NCBI GenBank assembly: GCA_937915965.1
Contig: CALGHC010000418.1
Coordinates: 1 to 19,885 of the forward strand
Direction of reading: 5' to 3'
DNA length: 19,885 nucleotides
Source of the DNA: an uncultured Myxococcales bacterium
Lineage (GTDB): Bacteria; Myxococcota_A; UBA9042
How positions within the stretch are numbered: position 1 is the first letter of the stretch; each line of letters starts with the position of its first letter. The translations under genes were made by a program, and so were the position numbers. The notes beneath the pieces were generated by a model. That model saw nothing but the letters and a program-made list of their open reading frames with translations, was not told the origin of the DNA and did no database searches. Below, in pieces: positions 13,310 through 19,885 of this stretch.

Positions 13310-13666
13310 CTACTCGGCAGCCTCATCGGCCTCAGCAGCAGGAGCGGCCTCGGCAGCCGGAGCGGCCTCGGCGGCGGGAGCGGCCTCGGCAGCGGGAGCG
13401 GCCTCAGCAGCGGGAGCGGCCTCAGCAGCGGGAGCGGCCTCGGCAGCCGGAACAGCCTCAGCAGCGGGAGCGGCCTCGGCGGCCGGAGCAGCCTCAGCAG
13501 CGGGAGCGGCCTCGGCAGCCGGAGCGGCCTCGGCGGCAGGGGCCTCTTCTGCGGCAGGGGCTGCAGCCTCGGCCGGAGCCTCGGTCTTCTTCTGGCACCC
13601 GATCACAGCAATGGTCATCGCCACGACGGCGACCAGGATGAGAGTTCGATTGAAATACGCAACCAT
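13310..13666 (-). CDS. Small lipoprotein made of APAAEA repeats
   Basis: A 118-residue protein. The ATG at 13666 follows CAGGAG at about 9 bp and starts a short lipoprotein signal (MVAYFNRTLILVAVVAMTIA, then VIGC; Cys24). The next residue is Gln, so outer-membrane sorting is likely if E. coli-like Lol rules apply. The rest is almost entirely an Ala-Pro-Ala-Ala-Glu-Ala hexapeptide repeat (about 13 copies) ending in DEAAE. It would be an extended, acidic, Pro-broken helical rod, perhaps a spacer or surface filler; function unknown. It has its own sigma-70-like promoter and a terminator-like hairpin, so it is probably a single-gene transcript. A longer frame to 13783 would bury the signal and is rejected. 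Confidence 0.85.
   Translation of the reverse strand: MVAYFNRTLILVAVVAMTIAVIGCQKKTEAPAEAAAPAAEEAPAAEAAPAAEAAPAAEAAPAAEAAPAAEAVPAAEAAPAAEAAPAAEAAPAAEAAPAAEAAPAAEAAPAAEADEAAE
13341..13538. repeat. Eleven 18-bp tandem repeats encoding APAAEA
   Basis: Eleven consecutive 18-bp units beginning GGAGCGGCCTCGGCAGCC, with mainly synonymous differences and one change giving Val for Ala (unit at 13449). Degenerate copies flank both ends. The repeat makes up most of the small lipoprotein gene on the minus strand. The copy number may vary among strains by slippage without breaking the frame. Confidence 0.95.
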
Positions 13667-13989
13667 GAGCGTCACTCCTGCAATTGGCTTTCGCCCGTTT
13701 TCCCTGTTGGAGGCAGTCCCCACATCAAGAGCGGCGGCTGCGCAACTACCTACGCGCGTCAAAAGGACGACTCCGTAGGACATTGCCGAACTCTAGTGCG
13801 GAACTCAGCGACGGTCAACCTCGCCTGAAGGGGCGTCTCCGTCGCCTCTCAATCGACGCCGGGACACCGTTCGGCGGCCACATCGCTTGCCGCCGAGAGG
13901 GGCCTGTGGCTTGATGCCCAGCCAGTGTTCGACGACGACCGACCACCCGGCGGCCCCCTCGGCGAGCGACCCCGGCGGGGAAGCGTGCG
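13667..13989. other. Divergent regulatory region between the APAAEA lipoprotein and uvrB
   Basis: About 320 bp without a convincing gene. The minus-strand half has a good sigma-70-like promoter for the lipoprotein, giving a leader of about 115 nt. The uvrB side shows a GGGGAAG ribosome-binding site about 7 bp before the ATG but no clear promoter. I did not see a LexA-type box of the E. coli or GTTC-N7-GTTC kind. Confidence 0.6.
13790..13818 (-). promoter_or_regulatory. Sigma-70-type promoter for the APAAEA lipoprotein gene
   Basis: On the minus strand, TTGACC (13813-13818), a 17-bp spacer and TAGAGT (13790-13795). The -35 matches five of six consensus bases, the -10 four of six, and spacing is ideal. 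It is the best promoter match found in the window by eye. Confidence 0.6.
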
Positions 13990-15978
13990 ATGAGTGAATT
14001 CCGACTCCAGGCCCCGTTTGTGCCGGCCGGCGACCAGCCCCAGGCGATCGCAGCCCTCCTTGCCGGGCTCGACGAAGGACGGCGCGGTCAGGTCCTGCTC
14101 GGCGTGACCGGCTCAGGCAAAACGTTCACGATGGCGAGCGTCATCGCCAGTTGCGGCCGGCCGACGTTGGTCCTCGCGCCCAACAAGACCCTCGCGGCCC
14201 AGCTGCATGCGGAGTTCAAGGCCTTCTTCCCAGACAACGCCGTGGAGTATTTCGTCAGTTACTACGACTACTACCAGCCCGAGGCGTATCTTCCTGCGAC
14301 CGACACGTACATCGAGAAGGACTCCCACATCAACGAGGAGATTGACCGGATGCGGCACGCCGCAACCTTCTCGGTGCTTGAGCGGCGCGATGTCATCATC
14401 GTCGCGTCTGTGTCCTGTATCTACGGCCTGGGCGCTCCGGTGAGCTACATCGAGATGCGCCTGTCTTTGCGGGTGGGCGAGAAGATCCGCCGCCAGGATC
14501 TGCTGCGACGCTTGGTCGACATGCAGTACGAGCGCGCCGACTGGGGACTGGAACGTGGCCACTTCCGCGTGCGCGGCGACGTCGTCGAGGTGCAGCCGGC
14601 CCACGCCGACGAGCGCGGCTGGCGGGTCACGCTTTGGGGCGACGAGATCGAGGAGATCGCCCACATCGATCCCCTGCGCGGCACGGTCACCGGTCGGGTC
14701 CAGTCGGTTCACATCTACCCGAACTCACACTTTGTAACACCCCCCGCAGCGCTCGCCCGAGCAAGACAGAGCATTCGGGCCGAGCTCGACGAGGTGCTGG
14801 GCCAGCTGCGTGACGAGGGCAGATTGCTCGAGGCGCAGCGTCTTGAGCAGCGGACCATGTACGATCTCGAGAACCTTCAGATCCGTGGCACCTGCAAAGG
14901 TATCGAGAATTACTCGCGACATCTCACTGGTCGCGAGCCGGGCCAGCCGCCCCCAACGCTGATCGACTACTTCCCTGAGGACTTCCTGGTCGTCATCGAC
15001 GAATCGCACGTCACCGTGCCGCAGCTCGGCGCGATGTACCGTTCCGACCGGGCCCGCAAAGAGAACCTCGTCCTGCATGGCTTTCGCATGCCCAGCGCGA
15101 TGGACAACCGACCGCTGATGTTCGCCGAGTTCCAGGAGCGCGTCGGACAGCAGTTCTACGTGTCGGCGACTCCCGGCGACTGGGAGCTCGAGCAGACCGC
15201 CGGCGAGATCGTCGAGCAGGTCGTGCGGCCGACCGGTCTGGTGGACCCGGCGCTTGAGGTGCGACCAGTTGGCGACCAGGTGGACGATCTGCTCGGCGAG
15301 ATCCGCGCCCGTGCGGAGCGAAGAGAGCGCGTCCTGGTCACGACCTTGACCAAGCGCATGGCCGAGAACCTCACCGAGTACTACGCGGATCTCGGCGTGC
15401 GTGTGCGCTACATGCACAGCGACATCGACACCCTCGAGCGCGTCGAGCTGCTGCGCGGGCTACGTGCCGGTGACTTCGATGTGCTGGTCGGAATCAACCT
15501 GCTGCGCGAAGGGCTCGACCTGCCCGAGGTGTCGTTGGTCGCGATCCTCGACGCCGACAAGGAGGGCTTCCTTCGTTCGCGACGTTCTCTGATTCAGACG
15601 ATCGGTCGAGCGGCCCGCAACATCGAGGGGCGGGTCATCATGTACGCCGATCGCATCACCGATTCGATGCGCGCGGCCATAGACGAGACCGACAGGAGGC
15701 GAACCCGGCAGGAAGAATGGAACGTCGAGAACGGTGTGACGCCGGTGTCGATCCGCAAGGCCGTCGTCGGCGTCGAGGGGCTTGGGGCGAGCGCATTGGC
15801 TCGCGACCGGGCGCTGGCGACCGCAGACCTGCCGGCCAGCGTGACCGAGATCAAGAGCCGTGTCTCGCTGCTTCGCCGAGGCATGAAGGAGGCAGCCGGC
15901 GAGCTCGCGTTCGAGCGCGCGGCCACCCTACGCGACGAGCTGCGCTCCCTGGAGAAGCTGCTGGTGGCCATCGGCTAG
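13990..15978 (+). CDS. uvrB: UvrABC nucleotide-excision repair protein B
   Basis: A DNA-damage recognition helicase-like ATPase that, with UvrA and UvrC, excises bulky lesions. The 662-residue protein is full length (E. coli 673). Walker A is GVTGSGKT (38-45); the beta-hairpin that inserts between strands has YYDYYQPEAYLP (about 92-103). The Walker B/DESH motif is VVIDESHV (about 334-341), SATPGDWE (about 391-398) follows, helicase motif VI is QTIGRAARN (about 537-545), and the UVR domain that binds UvrC is at the C-terminus (RRGMKEAAGELAFERAATLR). The ATG at 13990 has GGGGAAG upstream. The gene stands alone and converges on the vWA gene with 24 bp between stops. The function is secure. Confidence 0.98.
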   Translation: MSEFRLQAPFVPAGDQPQAIAALLAGLDEGRRGQVLLGVTGSGKTFTMASVIASCGRPTLVLAPNKTLAAQLHAEFKAFFPDNAVEYFVSYYDYYQPEAYLPATDTYIEKDSHINEEIDRMRHAATFSVLERRDVIIVASVSCIYGLGAPVSYIEMRLSLRVGEKIRRQDLLRRLVDMQYERADWGLERGHFRVRGDVVEVQPAHADERGWRVTLWGDEIEEIAHIDPLRGTVTGRVQSVHIYPNSHFVTPPAALARARQSIRAELDEVLGQLRDEGRLLEAQRLEQRTMYDLENLQIRGTCKGIENYSRHLTGREPGQPPPTLIDYFPEDFLVVIDESHVTVPQLGAMYRSDRARKENLVLHGFRMPSAMDNRPLMFAEFQERVGQQFYVSATPGDWELEQTAGEIVEQVVRPTGLVDPALEVRPVGDQVDDLLGEIRARAERRERVLVTTLTKRMAENLTEYYADLGVRVRYMHSDIDTLERVELLRGLRAGDFDVLVGINLLREGLDLPEVSLVAILDADKEGFLRSRRSLIQTIGRAARNIEGRVIMYADRITDSMRAAIDETDRRRTRQEEWNVENGVTPVSIRKAVVGVEGLGASALARDRALATADLPASVTEIKSRVSLLRRGMKEAAGELAFERAATLRDELRSLEKLLVAIG

Positions 15979-16002
15979 GCGGGGCGTCGAGTCCACCGGA
16001 CG

Positions 16003-18819
16003 TCAGCCGGCCTTGCCGCCAAACCAGCTCGCCGCAGGTGCGGGCCCCAGACGAACGCGCCGCAACAACACGTCGATGAGCAGCAGCAGGACGCTGATCA
16101 GAGCCAGGTCCGGCCACAGCCACCGCCAGCTGCGTTGCTTCGCGTTGGCCGTGTCGAGCCAGGCGGCGGGGCCCGAGTCGGCTTGGCCGCCGGTGGCGGC
16201 GACCAACTCTGGGAGGCTGGTCTGACCCGCTTCTGCGACCCGGTATTCGTCGGGGTAGGGCAATACGGTCGTCGCCCGGCCTGAGGCCAGGACCGGCCGA
16301 TCCGCCCCGGCACGCAGCGAGACCTCGACGTCGTAGGGGCCGAAACGGTCCATCGCCGTGGTCGTCTCGTAGCGGCCCACGGCGACCTCGGGGAGGACCA
16401 GATCGCGGACGGTCCCGTCAGGCAGGCGCAGCCGTGCCGTGGCCGTCATGCCGGCCATCCAGGTCTCGTCCTCGTTGAGGGCGTCGACAGCCAACCGCAG
16501 CCTGTCGCGCTCCCGCGACAGCTGGACCTCGACCTGGGCACCGATCTTCTCCTGCAGCGCGTCACGAACCAGCTGCCGGACGAGCACGGGGTAGCCAGGC
16601 CAGTCGAGCCAGGCGTGCGCCCACCGGTTCTTGAGGTCGGACGTCCAGACCGTCACCTTGCCCAATCCCAAGCGCCATCGCACCAGCAAGGGTTTGCCAT
16701 CGCTGGTGCGCAGGATCTCTTCGGCGCCACGTTTGACCCGGGTTGGCAGGTAACCAAGCAGCACCGGAGCGCGCTCAATCGGTACGCCGCGCAGCAGGTC
16801 GACGCGCCCGGTGCCGGCGACTCGGCGTGCGCGCAAGCGTTTCTCGACGATCGACTCGCCGGTGACCTGACGGGTCTCGCGAACGAAGATCCGGGGCAGG
16901 TTCTCGGGTCGGTCAGTGAAGTACGAGCGACCGCCGCCGCGGTCGGCGATCGCCTCGAGAAGATCGCGTCCGACCTCGGCGCCGACGCCGATGGTAGAGA
17001 CCGTCATGCCGGCGCGACGCATCTGCTGCACTTGGGCGTCGATGCCGGCGCGTTTCGCCTGACCGTCGGAGAGGAGCAGCACGTGTTTGACACGCGCGTT
17101 GACTGCGCTCAAGCCGTGATAGGCCTGCTGCAGGGCTGGCAGAATTTCGGTGCCGCCGCTCGCGCTGAGGCGAGCGATGCCGCTGGCGATGCGGAAGCGG
17201 TTGCCGGCGCGCTGCAGTCGCACGACCGGGAAGGCGCGGCCGCTGAAGGCGATTACGCCGATCTTGTCTTCGGCGGCAAGCAGCTCGGCCGTCGCGCGCG
17301 CTGCCTCCTTGGCGAGCGCGATCTTGCCCTCTTGCGCCATCGAGCCGGACTGGTCGATGCACAACATCATCGCGATGCTCGGCATCTCCAGGGCGCTGTC
17401 GATGTCCATGCGCACCGGCAGGACCTTCTGATCGAGGTAGGTACCCTGGTAGCCGCCCGGCCCAAGGCTGTTCTCGCCGCCGATCACCAACAGGCCGCCG
17501 CCTTGTTCGACGTAGCGGTGCAGGTTGCGCATGTCGGCGTCGCTGACCTGGGGCACACCGGCCGGTGACACGCGGGCGACATCGCTGAGAATCACCGCTT
17601 GCCACGAGCTCAGTTCGGCGGCGCTGCGTGGCAAGCCGTCGGCTTCGCGTACCTCGACCTCGAAGCTGTCGACGAGGGCCCGTGCCAGCCACGTCCCCTG
17701 ACCACGCGCCCCTTCGATGTAGAGGACTCGGGGCCGGGCCTCGACCACGACCCGGGAGACCATCTGGTTGTTGCTGGCGAATCGGTCCGCGCCGACCTCG
17801 GGGCGACACTCGACATGGACCTCGTGGCTGCCGCCGGAGCGCATGCGCAATCGCCCCAGTTCAACCCGGTGGCGGCCTGCTGGCAGCGTCTGGTGGACAG
17901 GCGGCAACTGCTGGTCGCCCGAGCGCGCAGCGCAGCGCACCCGCATCGGCGCTGTCATGCGGACGTAGGTGGCGAGCGCGAATGGGACGTTGGCCTCGAG
18001 CTTGGCTGGCACCTCAAGCGATTCGACCGCAAGCTCGGCCGGCACCTCAAGGGCCGGAAGCTGTGGTGTGTGCATGCGCACGCCCAGACGCTTCAGGGGC
18101 TCCGCCATGGCCGCCGCCTCGCCGCGGGTCTCGACTCCGTCCGTCCAGACGACGAGATGAGGGACACGGTCCGCGTCGACGAGGGCGAGGGCGACGTTGA
18201 GCGCCTGGTCCAGATCGGTCTCGCGCCCACTGACGGGTGTGCGCGCGATTCGTGGCATGGACTCGACCGTCGGATCTGCGGACTTATCGTCGCCTGTCTG
18301 AGTTGGCGGCCAAGGCAGGCGTTCGGCGCGGCCGTCGAATGCGACCACATCGACGCGAACATCGCCATCGCCAGCGGCCGCAAGGGTCGCCTGGGCGCCA
18401 CGGGCGGCGGCCTGGATCAGCGCGTCCGGCACGGACTCCGAGCGGTCGACGATGTGGATGACCTGAACGCCACGCGGTGCGTCCTGGCGACTGCGAGGGC
18501 CCGCCACGGCCACCGCCAAGATCACCAGGATCGACATCCTCAGGGCCGATTGGACGAACTGCTGGGGCCGCGGCATGTCGGTCAGCGAGAAGATCGCGCC
18601 GACAGGAACAAAGAGAGCAGAGAGGGCCAGCCACAGCAGCTCGGGACGAGCGAAGTCGACGCCGAGGGCCCCGGCTTCGCCGAGAGCGGCCGGCAAGCGC
18701 GCAGCGAACGCGAAGGTGCAGAGCGTCGACACCGCCAGCCACAGAGCGACGGCGACGCCCCGACGCGACGCCAGCGACGGCCCGGATGACGGCAGCGGCC
18801 GGCGCGGCGCGGGACTCAC
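16003..18819 (-). CDS. Membrane protein with two von Willebrand A domains and a glutamine-amidotransferase-like domain
   Basis: A 938-residue membrane protein. The start is GTG at 18819: GGAGG lies 5 bp upstream and GTGA overlaps the stop of the preceding gene; the frame is open 30 bp further to another GTG that lacks as good a site. Three N-terminal hydrophobic segments (about residues 22-42, 60-80, 92-108) are followed by vWA-1 (about 118-260; MIDAS D125, S127, S129 in VDRSESV, T201, D227). Next is a beta domain, then an amidotransferase-like fold (about 363-470; RVLYIEGARGQ, GGGLLVIGGENS) without an obvious catalytic Cys, and vWA-2 (about 480-650; DQSGSM 489-494, GGTEILPAL, LLLSDGQ). A beta region and a C-terminal membrane helix close it. 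Both metal sites look intact. Family relatives sit in MoxR/BatA clusters; role unknown, perhaps protein assembly or envelope stress. Confidence 0.9.
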   Translation of the reverse strand: MSPAPRRPLPSSGPSLASRRGVAVALWLAVSTLCTFAFAARLPAALGEAGALGVDFARPELLWLALSALFVPVGAIFSLTDMPRPQQFVQSALRMSILVILAVAVAGPRSRQDAPRGVQVIHIVDRSESVPDALIQAAARGAQATLAAAGDGDVRVDVVAFDGRAERLPWPPTQTGDDKSADPTVESMPRIARTPVSGRETDLDQALNVALALVDADRVPHLVVWTDGVETRGEAAAMAEPLKRLGVRMHTPQLPALEVPAELAVESLEVPAKLEANVPFALATYVRMTAPMRVRCAARSGDQQLPPVHQTLPAGRHRVELGRLRMRSGGSHEVHVECRPEVGADRFASNNQMVSRVVVEARPRVLYIEGARGQGTWLARALVDSFEVEVREADGLPRSAAELSSWQAVILSDVARVSPAGVPQVSDADMRNLHRYVEQGGGLLVIGGENSLGPGGYQGTYLDQKVLPVRMDIDSALEMPSIAMMLCIDQSGSMAQEGKIALAKEAARATAELLAAEDKIGVIAFSGRAFPVVRLQRAGNRFRIASGIARLSASGGTEILPALQQAYHGLSAVNARVKHVLLLSDGQAKRAGIDAQVQQMRRAGMTVSTIGVGAEVGRDLLEAIADRGGGRSYFTDRPENLPRIFVRETRQVTGESIVEKRLRARRVAGTGRVDLLRGVPIERAPVLLGYLPTRVKRGAEEILRTSDGKPLLVRWRLGLGKVTVWTSDLKNRWAHAWLDWPGYPVLVRQLVRDALQEKIGAQVEVQLSRERDRLRLAVDALNEDETWMAGMTATARLRLPDGTVRDLVLPEVAVGRYETTTAMDRFGPYDVEVSLRAGADRPVLASGRATTVLPYPDEYRVAEAGQTSLPELVAATGGQADSGPAAWLDTANAKQRSWRWLWPDLALISVLLLLIDVLLRRVRLGPAPAASWFGGKAG

Positions 18820-19885
18820 AGCGTCCTCCGGCGCATGTACAGCAGCCACTCAAGCCACAACCCGGCGAGGGCGGCTCCGAGAAGCCAGGCCCACATCGGC
18901 TGCGGATGCGGCTGGTTGCGGGCCTGTTCGGCCGCGCCTGGCAGACGCCAAGGGACACCAAGGACGGCCGCGCGGCCCGCGCTCTCCGACGGGGCCAGGC
19001 GCGTGGGTCTCGCCAAGGTTTGGCCCTCGCCGGAACGCCACTCGTGAATGCCATGAATCTCGCTGGATGCGTACAACAGCCTGCCGATAGACCGCGCGGG
19101 GCGGGCGGGCGCGCCGGGCTCGTGCCAGGTCCAGCGACCACCCGACACCGGGGCCTCGACGGTCCACGATCGGCCGAGCTCGAGCGGCGCGACGAGCGCT
19201 TCCTCCTCACCGGCGAGCCAGTCAATCGCGGCGGCGATCAGCACCGGCAGGACCATCCGCCCCCCGAGATCGGTCTCAAGCAGAGAGAGGCCCCAATGGA
19301 CGCGCCTCACCCCGCTGTCGCGGGCAACCATGACCGGACCGGCGCCGCGCGCTTCGGCCAGGACGACGTCGCCGGCAGCCACGCTCAAGATTCGGGCGCG
19401 ATCGAGGTTCGCGTCCTGAAAACTCACGCCGCGCATCAACGGATGACTGGAGGCGCGCACGATGAGCTCGGGGAAGGTCGTGGATCTTGCGCCGGCCAGC
19501 GCGCCCTCGGCCGGGGTGACATCCATGCGCAACGCCGGCACACCGTCAGGCAAGGCGCGTGCCACCTGATCGAGCACGATCAGGTCCACACCGGCCTGCG
19601 CACAGGCCGCCGCCGTCCACTCGGTGGGACGCCACCGATCCGGCGCGAGATGCTGGATGCGCACGCGCGGGTGGGCCAGCAGGGCGGCCTGGAGGAAGAG
19701 GTTGTCGCGACCGACGAGCAGCACGCCAAGCTGCCGACGTGCGGCAAGCACGGCGAACCCCCAATCGTCCCAAGGCGCGAGGTCGCGCCAGGGCGCGGAG
19801 ACCGTCGGCCGCACCCGTGCCGCGAAGCGCGCGACGGATAGCTCCACGTCGTCGAAGACCACTTGCTGGCTTGTGCCTGCCTCGA
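18816..19885 (-). CDS. BatA-like protein, C-terminal part (start outside window)
   Basis: About 356 visible residues; the frame runs off the right edge (EAGTSQQVVFDD continues inward), so the N-terminus, probably with membrane helices and perhaps a vWA domain, is missing. A GTG at 19862 is only an internal candidate. Visible parts are the end of a beta domain, an amidotransferase-like Rossmann segment (LGVLLVGRDNLFLQAALLAH, then AGVDLIVLDQVARALPDG), a region including RVHWGLSLLETDLGGRMVLP, and a C-terminal transmembrane helix (MWAWLLGAALAGLWLEWLLY) with a positive end (MRRRTL). This matches the architecture of large BatA/aerotolerance-type proteins encoded before vWA-amidotransferase proteins. 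It overlaps the next gene by 4 bp. MoxR and DUF58 genes would be expected beyond the edge; that is an inference. Confidence 0.75.
   Translation of the reverse strand, partial: EAGTSQQVVFDDVELSVARFAARVRPTVSAPWRDLAPWDDWGFAVLAARRQLGVLLVGRDNLFLQAALLAHPRVRIQHLAPDRWRPTEWTAAACAQAGVDLIVLDQVARALPDGVPALRMDVTPAEGALAGARSTTFPELIVRASSHPLMRGVSFQDANLDRARILSVAAGDVVLAEARGAGPVMVARDSGVRRVHWGLSLLETDLGGRMVLPVLIAAAIDWLAGEEEALVAPLELGRSWTVEAPVSGGRWTWHEPGAPARPARSIGRLLYASSEIHGIHEWRSGEGQTLARPTRLAPSESAGRAAVLGVPWRLPGAAEQARNQPHPQPMWAWLLGAALAGLWLEWLLYMRRRTL
18825..18829 (-). promoter_or_regulatory. Ribosome-binding site fixing the start of the double-vWA gene
   Basis: GGAGG on the minus strand, 5 bp before GTG 18819, inside the last codons of the upstream gene. 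With the GTGA stop-start overlap it favours 18819 over the upstream GTG at 18849. Confidence 0.7.

Noticed and set aside
13207..13641. Plus-strand Gln/Arg/Pro-rich frame
   Set aside because: Antisense shadow of the APAAEA repeat gene, which has promoter, signal peptide and ribosome-binding site.
13734..13762. TTGACG on the minus strand as a second lipoprotein promoter
   Set aside because: No -10-like sequence at 16-18 bp; the upstream TTGACC/TAGAGT pair is much better.
13840..13989. SOS (LexA) box ahead of uvrB
   Set aside because: I looked for CTG-N10-CAG-like and GTTC-N7-GTTC patterns; only isolated GTTC motifs are present, too far apart.

Overview
The window comes from a high-GC (by eye close to 70%), Gram-negative chromosome. 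There are six probable lipoprotein or membrane-anchored envelope genes, three with Ala/Pro/Glu-rich low-complexity tails, alongside ordinary housekeeping genes (gltX, gmk, yicC, folK, uvrB, scoA). The DsbA-like lipoprotein has a Cys-containing helical domain ahead of its thioredoxin fold, and there is a BatA/von Willebrand A cluster. Together these suggest a Myxococcota or other 'deltaproteobacterial' genome; this is an inference from gene style, not a proven assignment. I see no rRNA, tRNA, insertion sequence, phage gene, CRISPR array or recognisable defence system.

Layout. 3-1691 (+): end of a PDZ + thioredoxin-like protein whose start lies outside the window. 1621-7388 (-): two co-directional blocks, first (5' to 3') a DsbA-like lipoprotein, yicC and gmk, then, after a gap of about 340 bp, gltX and an unknown gene that follows its stop by 3 bp. 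The unknown gene overlaps the PDZ gene tail to tail by 71 bp. 7603-10130 (+): folK, a small lipoprotein and an LPG-synthase-TM/flippase-like membrane protein joined to it by a GTGA overlap. 9928-12142 (-): scoA (CoA-transferase subunit A without its subunit B), then a secreted amidohydrolase-2 lipoprotein. 12356-13666 (-): two small lipoprotein genes, one almost entirely APAAEA repeats, with a good sigma-70 promoter and a terminator. 13990-15978 (+): uvrB. 16003-19885 (-): a 938-residue protein with two von Willebrand A domains around a glutamine-amidotransferase-like domain, preceded by the C-terminal part of a BatA-type protein cut by the window edge.

The most unusual signals are repeat-driven. 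(1) Twelve 15-bp repeats (9935-10114) lie exactly between the stop codons of two convergent genes and are translated on both strands, as an acidic SEPEP tail on the membrane protein and a PTAPV tail on the amidohydrolase. (2) Four 22-bp tandem repeats (12141-12228) each carry a Shine-Dalgarno-like sequence plus ATG; the last is the real scoA start, and the upstream ones open three nested mini-ORFs, two of which end in ATGA overlaps with downstream ATGs. (3) Two separate intergenic arrays have a 9-bp period (7547-7582 and 13025-13097), and (4) a 26-bp direct repeat lies at 8145-8204.

Most of the window is ordinary core and envelope chromosome. The repeat-linked gene ends and starts, the orphan scoA and the double-vWA protein are the parts worth a second look.
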